A stretch of 22,860 bases of DNA from an uncultured bacterium (GTDB taxonomy: Bacteria > Actinomycetota > Coriobacteriia > Coriobacteriales > Coriobacteriaceae). The stretch spans positions 1-22,860 of the forward strand of contig CAJMRR010000010.1 in the NCBI GenBank assembly GCA_905215835.1, given 5' to 3'. The notes under the pieces were generated by a model. It searched no databases, had not been told where the DNA came from, and worked only from the letters and a program-made list of their open reading frames with translations. This document shows, piece by piece, positions 14,299 through 22,673 of this stretch (positions are counted from its first letter, which is position 1; every line of letters starts with the position of its first letter). Both the position numbers and the translations under genes were made by a program.

Positions 14299-15333
14299 CT
14301 ACCAGATTCCCAGCACGTGCTGCATTCCCAAACTCATGCACGCAATGCCAATCCAGCAGCAAAAACCCAGCGCGATGGGCTTGCCGCCCTTTTTGACCAG
14401 CTCGACGATATCGGTATTAAAACCAATAGCCGCCATGGCCATCACAATAAAGAATTTCGACAGCTCCTTGATGGGCGCCGTAAAAGACGCGGGAAGCTGA
14501 AGCACCGTGGTGATTACGCTCGCCAGCACAAAGAACAGCACAAACATGGGAAACGCGCGCTTAAGCGAGAACGTGCTTTTGGCGTCGCCGCCGGCCTTGC
14601 GCGCCAGATGCATCTGCCAGCATGCGAGGACCAACGTGATGGGGATAATGGCCAGCGTTCTGGTGAGCTTGACCACCGTGGCGCTCTCGAGCACATTGGC
14701 GCCGGGATGCATGCTGTCCCAGGCGCTCGCCGCAGCCGTTACGGACGAGGTGTCGTTGATGGCGGTGCCGGCAAACAGGCCAAAGCCCTCGTTGGTCAGC
14801 CCGAGCATACCGCCGAGCGTTGGAAACACGAGCGCCGCGATAACGTTAAACAGGAAGATGACCGAAATGGCCTGGGCAATCTCGCGATCGTCGGCATCGA
14901 TGACGGGTGCGGTCGCGGCGATAGCAGAACCGCCGCAAATCGACGAACCCACACCCACAAGCGTCGCGATCTTGCCCGGCACGTTCATAACGTGGCAGAG
15001 CACAAAGGCGATGACAAGCGAGGTCGAGATTGTCGCCACGATAATCGGCAGCGACTGGGCGCCCTTAGACAGAATCTGGGAGAGGTTCATGCCAAAGCCA
15101 AGCAGGATAACCGCGTACTGCAAGACTTTTTTGGACGTATAGGTAACGCCGGCGGCGAGCTGTTCGCGACGATTCTTGGGAAAGACGAGCGCCAGGACCA
15201 TGCCAAAGAGGATGGCAAATACCGGACCGCCGACCACTTCAATTTGTTTGCCGAGCAACGTCGCGGGAATGGCGATGATCAGGCAGAACAAGACGCCTTT
15301 CCAGCGCTCGCGTACGAAATTTGCCAGTTGCAT
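14299..15333 (-). CDS. YeiH/UPF0324 family membrane transporter
   Basis: A 344-residue membrane protein with about ten hydrophobic segments, belonging to the YeiH (UPF0324, Cons_hypoth698) family, which is annotated as putative sulfate or small-anion exporters. Family signatures: VLQYAVILLGFGMNL near residue 70; GVGSSICGGSAIAATAPVI near residue 130; FGLFAGTAINDTSSV near residue 185; and AMAAIGFNTD close to the C-terminus. ATG at 15333 has AAGGA eight bases upstream. It is divergent from an FCD-type GntR regulator (163-base gap), a likely control pair, and is followed on the same strand by a degenerate AAA+/Fis regulator. The transported substrate is not established. Confidence 0.9.
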   Translation of the reverse strand: MQLANFVRERWKGVLFCLIIAIPATLLGKQIEVVGGPVFAILFGMVLALVFPKNRREQLAAGVTYTSKKVLQYAVILLGFGMNLSQILSKGAQSLPIIVATISTSLVIAFVLCHVMNVPGKIATLVGVGSSICGGSAIAATAPVIDADDREIAQAISVIFLFNVIAALVFPTLGGMLGLTNEGFGLFAGTAINDTSSVTAAASAWDSMHPGANVLESATVVKLTRTLAIIPITLVLACWQMHLARKAGGDAKSTFSLKRAFPMFVLFFVLASVITTVLQLPASFTAPIKELSKFFIVMAMAAIGFNTDIVELVKKGGKPIALGFCCWIGIACMSLGMQHVLGIW

Positions 15334-15496
15334 ATGGGATTCCTTCTTTCTATTTCACGTTTGCGACGGCTTATGATACGGCAACATTGAGCGCAGCCTT
15401 GCGCAAACACAGACTAAGATGCCGCAATAGTTCTCAGGCAACAGCCGAATTACCCACCGCGGAGAGCTGATTCGCGGCATAATTAACAACTGACAT
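15334..15496. promoter_or_regulatory. Divergent yeiH/gntR promoter region
   Basis: Candidate -10 elements are CATAAT (15478-15483) for gntR and minus-strand TATCAT (15378-15373) for yeiH, both without a convincing -35. The 8-base palindrome TTGCGCAA lies at 15399-15406. Regulator sites probably lie here, but none can be assigned. Confidence 0.4.
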
Positions 15497-16228
15497 ATGA
15501 GTTTGATAGAACAGTTGCGAGGCGCTATGGAAGAATCGATGCACGTCGGCGAGCAGGAAACGAGCCTACAGGACCAGTCCTACCACACCATTCGACGCAA
15601 AATCGTCTACCTGGACTACAAGCCGGGCGAAAAGCTGGGCGTCAAGCAACTTTGCGACGACCTGGATATGGGTCGCACGCCCGTGCGCGAGGCTTTGGTT
15701 CGCTTGGCGCAGGAAGGCCTGGTGCGCACCGTGCCCCAGAGCGGCACCTACGTCTCACCCATCAACCTCACCCTTGCCGAGAGTGCCTGCTACATCCGCG
15801 AACATCTGGAAAAGCAGGTGATCGTGGAGTGCTGTGCGCGCGCCACGTCGGCCGGCATCGAGCAGCTCGACCGCGCCATCGCGCTGCAGGAAAAGGCCAT
15901 GGCCGAAGAGGATCGCATCGGCTTCTTTTTGAGCGACAACCTCATGCATCACATGATTTTTAGCATCGCATGTCGCAGCACCGTGTGGTCGTGGCTCGAA
16001 GAGACCAATGCCGACTTGGAGCGCTTCCGCTGGCTGCGCGCTGCCACGCAGGTTCTCGACAATCAGGACATCGTGAACGAACACAAGCAGATTCGCCGCG
16101 CTATCGCCGGTCGCGACCCCATCGAAGCGAGCTTTTTGGTTAGCAAGCACCTGCATATGATGTTCCGCAACCAGACCGAGGTTCTGGACCAGTTCCCCGA
16201 GTACTTCGAGACCAGCAAGCTCCGCTAA
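15497..16228 (+). CDS. GntR-family regulator (FadR/FCD subfamily)
   Basis: A 243-residue regulator. The N-terminal winged helix (about residues 28-90) shows LDYKPGEKLGVKQLCDDLDM, then GRTPVREALVRLAQEGLV and PQSGTYV, diagnostic of GntR. The C-terminal two-thirds is an all-helical FCD ligand domain, which often binds metals and small carboxylic acids; H, D and E residues in DNLMHHMIF and NEHKQIRRAI fit its metal site. The start is not certain: ATG at 15497 lacks a clear ribosome site, whereas ATG at 15527 has GAGG four bases upstream. It is divergent from yeiH and probably controls it. A GGGAC-type hairpin begins at the base after its stop codon and may serve as its terminator. Confidence 0.9.
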   Translation: MSLIEQLRGAMEESMHVGEQETSLQDQSYHTIRRKIVYLDYKPGEKLGVKQLCDDLDMGRTPVREALVRLAQEGLVRTVPQSGTYVSPINLTLAESACYIREHLEKQVIVECCARATSAGIEQLDRAIALQEKAMAEEDRIGFFLSDNLMHHMIFSIACRSTVWSWLEETNADLERFRWLRAATQVLDNQDIVNEHKQIRRAIAGRDPIEASFLVSKHLHMMFRNQTEVLDQFPEYFETSKLR

Positions 16229-16272
16229 CCTGCCAAAAAGGGACAGGTTCATTTTGGCAGGTTTTATCTGGG
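16229..16272 (+). repeat. GGGAC-core palindrome, copy 3 (CCTGCCAAAA arms)
   Basis: CCTGCCAAAA (16229-16238) pairs with TTTTGGCAGG (16252-16261) around AGGGACAGGTTCA, followed by TTTTATCTGGG. It starts at the base after the gntR stop codon and, with its T-run, could end gntR transcription. Confidence 0.85.
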
Positions 16273-16279
16273 CAAATGC

Positions 16280-16319
16280 AAAAAAGGCCCGGCTCCGTCT
16301 TGATGCGGAGCCGGGCCTT
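16280..16319 (-). terminator. Rho-independent terminator of glmS
   Basis: A perfect 14-pair stem (16284-16297 with 16306-16319) and an eight-base loop; on the minus strand it runs into six Ts. Confidence 0.95.
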
Positions 16320-16344
16320 AGTCGCTAGGACGGCGGAATATTAG

Positions 16345-18192
<1,848 letters not shown>

Positions 18193-18262
18193 AGGATAAA
18201 TCCCTTCGTTCGCGTGACTGCAAGACGTCCACGCACAAGGGGCGCTGAGACGTATAACGTTC

Positions 18263-18326
18263 GAGTATTGTACTCACGCAAGCACAAGCTGATATACCAG
18301 AAGTGGTATCTCAACTTAGATACCAC
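18263..18326 (-). promoter_or_regulatory. glmS promoter and inverted-repeat operator cluster
   Basis: Minus-strand TACAAT (18272-18267) is a likely -10 in the same GAGTACAAT context as ilvE; it sits in the inverted repeat GAGTA-TTG-TACTC. Upstream, three half-sites form overlapping palindromes: ATACCA (18294-18299), TGGTAT (18304-18309) and ATACCA (18320-18325). The right-hand pair extends to GTGGTATC-8-GATACCAC (18303-18326). The first half-site overlaps the expected -35. The pattern suggests a dimeric repressor, perhaps GntR-type. Confidence 0.6.
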
Positions 18327-18354
18327 CCGATGCACACACGTCCAGCCGGTCCAA

Positions 18355-18389
18355 ACCACCACAAAGATGCCTGTCCCCTTCGTGGTGGT
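18355..18389 (-). repeat. GGGAC-core palindrome, copy 4 (ACCACCAC arms)
   Basis: ACCACCACAAAG (18355-18366) pairs with CTTCGTGGTGGT (18378-18389), with one mismatch. On the minus strand the junction reads GGGGACAGGCATC. Confidence 0.8.
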
Positions 18390-18408
18390 CGCGCTGGCAA
18401 CGGCGTTT

Positions 18409-18453
18409 CCCCAGATAAAACCTGCCAAAATAAACCTGTCCCTTTTGGGTAGG
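18409..18453 (-). repeat. GGGAC-core palindrome, copy 5 (CCTGCC type, one arm diverged)
   Basis: In minus-strand reading: CCTACCCAAAA, GGGACAGGTTTA, TTTTGGCAGG, then the TTTTATCTGGGG tail. One arm has drifted (CCTACC instead of CCTGCC). It lies directly upstream of the LacI-gene -10. Confidence 0.82.
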
Positions 18454-18460
18454 TTTGGGA

Positions 18461-18469
18461 TGCTACAAT
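18461..18469 (+). promoter_or_regulatory. Candidate extended -10 of the LacI-type gene
   Basis: TGCTACAAT is a TGn-extended -10, 36 bases before the start codon. The region where a -35 should lie is the end of palindrome copy 5, and no good -35 is visible there. Confidence 0.5.
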
Positions 18470-18504
18470 CTGGCTTGTACTTGAAACGCATCAAAGGGGC
18501 CGCT

Positions 18505-19617
18505 ATGGCAAAGGTAAAAATCAGCGACGTCGCGCGCGAGGCCGGGGTTTCACTGGGCACGGTTTCCAACGCGCTCAACCACCCCGAAAAGTTGCGTCCC
18601 GAGACCCTCAAGCTCATTAACGAAACCATCAATCGCCTTGGCTACCTGCCCAACCAAAGCGCCCGTCAGCTCGCGGGCGGCGCAACCAAGTCCTTTGGCC
18701 TGGTGCTCCCCCGTCTCGATCACGGCTTTTCGCTCCAAATCGCCAGCGGCGCCCACAACGAGGCCCGCAAGCACGGCTACGACTTGCTCATCGCCAACGC
18801 CGATAACGACGATATTCTCGAGGACCATTACCTGCGCTACTTTATGGGCACCCAGATGTCCGGCGTCATGGTTCAGCCCATGGCATCCCCCGACTGGCAC
18901 CCCGCCATGACCAAGATGCCCGTGCCGATCGTCCATCTGGACATCCATTGCTCCGAGCCCGGCTACTACGTAGCGGCCGACAACGAGGCCCAGGGTCGCA
19001 TCATTGCCGAACTTGCCATCGCCCGCGGCGCGCACCATATTGTCGTCGTCGGCCGAGCAGCATTTATGCAACTCACCCTGCGCGTCCTTGGCATTCATAA
19101 GGCGCTCGCCCTGCACCCCGATATCAAGATCGAAGTCATCGACGCCGGCGAATGGAATACCGCCGCCGACGGCTACGGCATCGGCGCCCAAATCGCCGCG
19201 CGCCCCGCCGACGAACGCCCCGATTTTGTCGTCGGCCTGACCGACGTGCTGGCCTCGGGCGTCATCTCGGCGCTGGTCGACAAAGACATCGCCGTCCCCG
19301 GGCAAGTACGCGTAGCAGGTTGCGATGGCAACCCACTCGCTTGGAGCGGATCGGTCCCGCTCACTACGGTAGCGCCCCCGGGCTACGAGATTGGCCGCAA
19401 GGGCGTTCAATTGCTCATGGAGCAAATTGAGAACAAGGCCCCGGCAAAGACCAAGCACGTCCACATCGGCTCTGCCGCGCGCACCGTCACCGCGGTCACG
19501 GCCATCGAGGACATCAACCGCCAAGAACTCGTGCGGCCGTTCCTGCTGGAACGCGCCAGCACCCAGGCAAGCAGCCAGACCGACGCCACGGCCATCAACC
19601 TCGGTGCGTATCTATAG
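18505..19617 (+). CDS. LacI-family transcriptional regulator
   Basis: A 370-residue repressor-type protein. The N-terminal helix-turn-helix reads KISDVAREAGVSLGTVSNAL, followed by the hinge helix (PNQSARQLAGG). The core is a periplasmic-binding-protein-like sugar domain (residues 65-345) with family features GLVLPRLDHGFS, a GVMVQPMAS segment and VAGCDGNPLAW near the second lobe. The last 25 residues are a Thr/Ala-rich tail. ATG at 18505 follows AAAGGGG with a normal gap; the frame is open far upstream across glmS but only as antisense sequence. It is divergent from glmS and has no linked sugar operon, so its effector and targets are unknown. glmS control is possible but not supported by a recognised LacI operator. 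Confidence 0.93.
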   Translation: MAKVKISDVAREAGVSLGTVSNALNHPEKLRPETLKLINETINRLGYLPNQSARQLAGGATKSFGLVLPRLDHGFSLQIASGAHNEARKHGYDLLIANADNDDILEDHYLRYFMGTQMSGVMVQPMASPDWHPAMTKMPVPIVHLDIHCSEPGYYVAADNEAQGRIIAELAIARGAHHIVVVGRAAFMQLTLRVLGIHKALALHPDIKIEVIDAGEWNTAADGYGIGAQIAARPADERPDFVVGLTDVLASGVISALVDKDIAVPGQVRVAGCDGNPLAWSGSVPLTTVAPPGYEIGRKGVQLLMEQIENKAPAKTKHVHIGSAARTVTAVTAIEDINRQELVRPFLLERASTQASSQTDATAINLGAYL

Positions 19618-19643
19618 CACGCCCGCAAGTATGCTAAGTCGCC

Positions 19644-19691
19644 GCTCAAGCAAAAGGGGCCCGACCATTGCCGGACCCCTTTTGCTTGAGC
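19644..19691. terminator. Bidirectional terminator between LacI gene and HAD gene
   Basis: A perfect 16-pair stem (19644-19659 with 19676-19691) containing AAAAGGGG/CCCCTTTT. The A/T-rich arm can act in both directions between these convergent genes. Confidence 0.8.
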
Positions 19692-19730
19692 GCAAACGTG
19701 GGCAATTGCTCGTTTCAACACCGCAATTGT

Positions 19731-20381
19731 CTAGCGCACGGCCTTGACCGCCGCCGCCAGATCGAACAGCGTATCGAGCACGGCCTCGCAGCCATCCACC
19801 ACGTCCTGCGGCAGCGGCACGATATCGGGGACGGCGAAGACATGGCATCCGGCCGTGATGCCCGAGACGCAGCCGTTGCGCGAATCCTCGACCACGGCAC
19901 ATTCCTCGGGAGCAAAGCCCGCGCGCTCGCAGGCGAGCAGATACATCTCGGGGTCGGGCTTGCCGTGCACGACGTCCTCGCCACACGTTACCGTTTCAAA
20001 CTTGTCAAAAAGACCGACCATCTTAAGGTTGCGCTCGGCCGTAACGAGGCGCGACGACGTCGCTAGGCCCACGTGATAGCCCGCAGCTAGCAGCTCGTCT
20101 AGGCACTCGGCGGCGCCGGCCTTAAGTTCCAGTTCGGTCTTGACCATCTCGTCGCGAATCTCCTTGTGGCGACGATAGATCGCCTCGGTGGTTTCGTGGC
20201 TGCCATAATGCTTATCGAGGATGTCCATAACATCGGGCAGCGTGCGGCCGATAAACTGATGGATCAGCGCTTCATCAATCGCGAGCCCCAGCTCAGCGGC
20301 GCCTGCCTTCCAGGCCTTAATCCCCAAACGCTCGGTGTCGACCAGCGTTCCGTCCATGTCAAAAATAACAGCCTTGATCAT
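19731..20381 (-). CDS. HAD-superfamily hydrolase (beta-phosphoglucomutase-like)
   Basis: A 216-residue HAD subfamily IA phosphatase or phosphomutase. Motif I is FDMDGTLVDTE with nucleophile D8 and acid/base D10. Motif II is ATSSR near residue 112. Motif III/IV is GKPDPEMYLLAC followed by VVEDSRNG, the Mg2+-binding acidic pair. The cap (residues 15-85) is helical, as in PGM-like and phosphonatase-like enzymes. Substrate is not predictable from sequence alone. ATG at 20381 has GAGGGGG seven bases upstream and starts exactly before the first beta strand; the upstream extension is AT-rich promoter DNA. It is divergent from larE. Confidence 0.93.
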   Translation of the reverse strand: MIKAVIFDMDGTLVDTERLGIKAWKAGAAELGLAIDEALIHQFIGRTLPDVMDILDKHYGSHETTEAIYRRHKEIRDEMVKTELELKAGAAECLDELLAAGYHVGLATSSRLVTAERNLKMVGLFDKFETVTCGEDVVHGKPDPEMYLLACERAGFAPEECAVVEDSRNGCVSGITAGCHVFAVPDIVPLPQDVVDGCEAVLDTLFDLAAAVKAVR

Positions 20382-20548
20382 ATCGGCCCCCTCACCGGAT
20401 TGTGTTACTGTCACTCTACCGCACTTTACAAACTTGTATATAACGTATATAGCATATTGCACTTTCGTTACATAGATAGAAGACTTATGGCAAGTAACGC
20501 ATTAGGATTATAGTTTTCGACCGAGTACTCAACGATAAGGATCGTTTC
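20382..20548. promoter_or_regulatory. AT-rich divergent promoter region, HAD gene / larE
   Basis: This is clearly AT-richer than its surroundings. It contains the near-palindrome TATATAACGTATATA around 20438-20452 and two GCACTTT repeats flanking it. For larE, TTATGG (20485-20490) and TTATAG (20508-20513) have 17-base spacing but weak sequences. No gene was seen. Confidence 0.45.
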
Positions 20549-21427
20549 ATGATTTTAGACACCACGGCACCCGCAGAGGAGCTTCAAGACAAGCTATCGG
20601 CGCTCGAACAGCTGCTTTTGGCATACGGGCGCGTGGCTATCGGGTTTTCCGGTGGCGTCGACAGCAGCTTTTTGGCCGCCGTATGCGCCCGCATCATGCC
20701 TACCAATACCCTCCTCGTCCATCTCACCACACCGCTCATCGGCACGCCCGAACAGGCCTCGTTTGAGCGGTCCGTTGATGGACAAGCCAATGAAGGGGCG
20801 CATTTTAAGCTCCCCGTGCTCAATCTTTCGGTTGATCAGCTGCAGCTCCCCCAAGTAGCCTGCAACGATGCTAATCGCTGCTACCACTGCAAGCACGCCG
20901 GCTTTACCGCCATCGTCAACCACGCCAAGTCGCTCGGCTTTCCCACCGTCATCGATGGCAGCAATGCAAGCGATCGCGGTGACTACCGCCCCGGCATGCG
21001 TGCGGCAGAAGAGCTCGGCGTACGCTCACCCCTTATGGAGGTCGGCTTTACCAAGGACGAAGAGCGCGAGCTACTGCGCGCATGGGGCTATCCCGTTTGG
21101 AACCTGCCGGCGGGAGCATGTCTTGCCACCCGCGTCCCCACGGGCGAGGAGCTTACACGCGAGAAGGTCGATTTAATCCGCGCCTGCGAGGATTACCTGC
21201 ACGATCTTGATCTGGCACAGGTACGCGCGCGCTTGGTCGGCGGCTGCATGCATATCGAGGCCGCACCCGCAGATGTCGCCAAGATTGCTGCCCTCGGTGG
21301 CAACGCCGTCGACGACAAGGGCAAGACCCCGCTGCCCGCCGCCATCGAGTCCGCGCTGCGCGAGCTGGGCTGCGACCATATCTCCCCCGAGGTCACCCCC
21401 TACATTCACGGCAACATGAACCTGTAG
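20549..21427 (+). CDS. larE: ATP-dependent sacrificial sulfur transferase LarE
   Basis: A 292-residue PP-loop ATPase of the LarE type, which donates sulfur to the pyridinium biscarboxylate precursor of the nickel-pincer nucleotide cofactor of lactate racemase and relatives. The ATP pyrophosphatase motif GFSGGVDSS is at residues 32-40. Cysteines C111 and C114 (RCYHCK) and the conserved C191 (PAGACLATR) are present. LarE with C191 only sacrifices its own sulfur; members with three cysteines can instead hold an iron-sulfur cluster that supplies sulfur, so this copy may be of the catalytic type. IDGSNASDRGDYRPG and SPLMEVGFTKDE match the family. AAGGA lies eight bases before ATG. larB and larC are not in the window. 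Confidence 0.93.
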   Translation: MILDTTAPAEELQDKLSALEQLLLAYGRVAIGFSGGVDSSFLAAVCARIMPTNTLLVHLTTPLIGTPEQASFERSVDGQANEGAHFKLPVLNLSVDQLQLPQVACNDANRCYHCKHAGFTAIVNHAKSLGFPTVIDGSNASDRGDYRPGMRAAEELGVRSPLMEVGFTKDEERELLRAWGYPVWNLPAGACLATRVPTGEELTREKVDLIRACEDYLHDLDLAQVRARLVGGCMHIEAAPADVAKIAALGGNAVDDKGKTPLPAAIESALRELGCDHISPEVTPYIHGNMNL

Positions 21428-21429
21428 GT

Positions 21430-21452
21430 TGCGCCGTTTTACAAACGGCGCA
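21430..21452 (+). terminator. Hairpin right after larE
   Basis: TGCGCCGTTT (21430-21439) pairs perfectly with AAACGGCGCA (21443-21452) around three bases. No T-run follows, so it is a probable but weak terminator. A second hairpin, GGGCGC-GACC-AAAA-GGTC-A-GCGCCC (21506-21530), follows with GCTTGTTT after it and may be the stronger stop. Confidence 0.6.
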
Positions 21453-21604
21453 GCTGCGCGGCGCTGCGCAGGCCCCGGGCACGGCAATCTGACGTTCAAC
21501 TTCACGGGCGCGACCAAAAGGTCAGCGCCCGCTTGTTTCACGTCACCTTACCGCACCCGGAGCCTGCTCGCTCACATATGCTCAACCTGGACTGCGTTAA
21601 CTGA

Positions 21605-21649
21605 CCCACCAAAACGGGACAGGCTTATTTTGGCAGGTTTTATCTGGGG
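21605..21649 (+). repeat. GGGAC-core palindrome, copy 6 (CCTGCC type, left arm diverged)
   Basis: CCCACCAAAA, CGGGACAGGCTTA, TTTTGGCAGG, then TTTTATCTGGGG. The left arm has two changes from copies 3 and 7; the right arm and tail are intact. Confidence 0.82.
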
Positions 21650-21668
21650 AAATATCGCAAGACAATCA

Positions 21669-21709
21669 CCCCTCTAGCACCCATCCAACTTCGAGAGACA
21701 CTAGAGGGG
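21669..21709. other. Hairpin downstream of the wHTH remnant
   Basis: CCCCTCTAG (21669-21677) pairs perfectly with CTAGAGGGG (21701-21709) around a 23-base loop. It may be the old terminator of the remnant gene, but no T-run is present. Confidence 0.55.
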
Positions 21710-21723
21710 CGACTCGGCTGCAT

Positions 21724-21855
21724 CTACTTCTTCCGATATCGGCGATTGCGGCTCGTCGATGAACCCATTACTTCAATGAGCCCTTTATCCGCCATTTTTG
21801 GCAGATGGTAGCTGACGGACGAATTTTGGCATTCCGTCTCTCTAAAACAATAGAT
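21724..21855 (-). pseudogene. C-terminal remnant of a winged-helix regulator
   Basis: Forty-three open codons end in TAG at 21724. They read as the second half of a winged-helix domain: NSSVSYHLPKMADKGLIEV is a typical recognition helix followed by the first wing strand, then GSSTSRNRRYRKK as a basic wing and end. There is no start codon with a ribosome site, and a TAA stops the frame upstream, where the CTCTCTAA array begins. It looks like a truncated gene whose 5' part was replaced or lost. A short gene starting at an internal Met is possible but would lack most of the helix. Confidence 0.5.
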
Positions 21856-22006
21856 TTATCTCTCTAACTTTAGAGAGATAAGCGCCTTGTTTTAGAGAGA
21901 CATTAAGAGAGATGTATCGAATTCGCTGCTAGATTGCCTAATGCTATCTCTCTAACCAACCTTCTCTTTAGAGAGACATTTAGAGAGACGAGTGCGACCT
22001 CTCTAA
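21836..22006. repeat. Array of nine CTCTCTAA-type motifs
   Basis: Motif TCTCTCTAA or its complement occurs at 21837-21845, 21859-21867, 21870-21878, 21892-21900, 21903-21912 (variant with an extra A), 21947-21955, 21968-21976, 21980-21988 and 21999-22006 (8 of 9 bases). Two copies form a 26-base palindrome, TTATCTCTCTAA-CT-TTAGAGAGATAA (21856-21881). This is nested in a perfect 14-base inverted repeat, GTCTCTCTAAAACA (21836-21849) with 21888-21901. Two copies near 21967-21989 are direct repeats 12 bases apart. The arrangement looks like a protein-binding cluster rather than CRISPR or coding sequence. Confidence 0.8.
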
Positions 22007-22079
22007 TCATGGGCTCCACTCTTTAAGGTGCACACTTCCTAACCGTGCCCTAAGTTGCGGTGAAATAGTCCCCGATTAA

Positions 22080-22123
22080 CCTGCCAAAAAGGGACAGGTT
22101 TGTTTTGGCAGGTTTTATCTGGG
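22080..22123 (+). repeat. GGGAC-core palindrome, copy 7 (CCTGCCAAAA arms)
   Basis: CCTGCCAAAA, AGGGACAGGTTTG, TTTTGGCAGG, then TTTTATCTGGG. It is almost identical to copy 3 and likewise preceded by TAA, although no gene ends here. Confidence 0.85.
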
Positions 22124-22135
22124 AAAACGCAAACA

Positions 22136-22166
22136 GGGCCACGACACCTATACGGCGTCGCGGCCC
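22136..22166 (-). terminator. Hairpin downstream of the EIIA gene
   Basis: GGGCC pairs with GGCCC and, after one mismatch, CGAC with GTCG. It lies 44 bases past the EIIA stop. The minus strand continues TGTTTGCGTTTT, a weak T-run; the plus strand has TTTT directly after it. Confidence 0.6.
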
Positions 22167-22209
22167 TTTTCCTTGGAGAAGGATCGATTGATTGAACGGG
22201 ATGACCGTT

Positions 22210-22662
22210 CTAGTCTTCGAGTCCGCTATTGATGAGCTCCGCAATCTCAACGGGATCGGTGCTCGCACGCACCTTGTCACGGAAACCGGCGTCCATCAGC
22301 ATCACGGCAGCCTTGGAGAGCAGACGCAGGTGCGTGGTTCCAGCCTCGCCGGCGGGCACGTACAGCGCGAGCGCAACATCGACGGGCACCCCATCGAAGC
22401 TCGGCCATTCAACGGGCTCGACCAGCTTAAGCACGGCAACGCCCGGCGTGTGAATCGCGTCGCTTTTGGCATGCGGAACGGCAAAACCGGCGACAAGGCC
22501 GGTCTCGGCCTCGTTCTCGCGAGCAATAAAGGCCGCCTCTACGGCAGATACGTCATCGGCAAAGCCGAGCTCGATGGCCTGCTCGGACAAATAATGCAGG
22601 GCGTCCTCGCGCGAGGCGGCGGTATACCCGATCGTCACTTGGTTGGCAGATACAAATCCCAT
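22210..22662 (-). CDS. PTS EIIA protein (fructose/mannitol type)
   Basis: A 150-residue single-domain EIIA of the PTS fructose-mannitol family (EIIA-2). The phosphorylated histidine is H64 in GFAVPHAKSD, the family active site. It relays phosphate from HPr to a cognate EIIB for sugar uptake. Other family features: AAFIARENEAETGLV before the histidine, HLRLLSKAAVML and the C-terminal EIAELINS helix. Length is normal. GAAGG lies six bases before ATG. The gene starts 11 bases after the stop of the transketolase gene on the same strand, so both belong to one operon that continues off the window. EIIB and EIIC are expected further upstream but cannot be seen. A pentose or pentitol substrate is plausible given the transketolase. 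Confidence 0.92.
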   Translation of the reverse strand: MGFVSANQVTIGYTAASREDALHYLSEQAIELGFADDVSAVEAAFIARENEAETGLVAGFAVPHAKSDAIHTPGVAVLKLVEPVEWPSFDGVPVDVALALYVPAGEAGTTHLRLLSKAAVMLMDAGFRDKVRASTDPVEIAELINSGLED

Positions 22663-22673
22663 GGAAACCTTCT

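Noticed and set aside
18193..18262. glmS ribozyme
   Set aside because: The leader is only about 70 bases and shows none of the conserved core; this element is typical of Firmicutes.
21429..21677. 82-codon plus-strand frame after larE
   Set aside because: It starts inside the terminator hairpin and its second half is the translated palindrome copy 6; no ribosome site.
21836..22006. CRISPR array
   Set aside because: Motifs are only 8-9 bases, occur in both orientations and are irregularly spaced; no cas genes.
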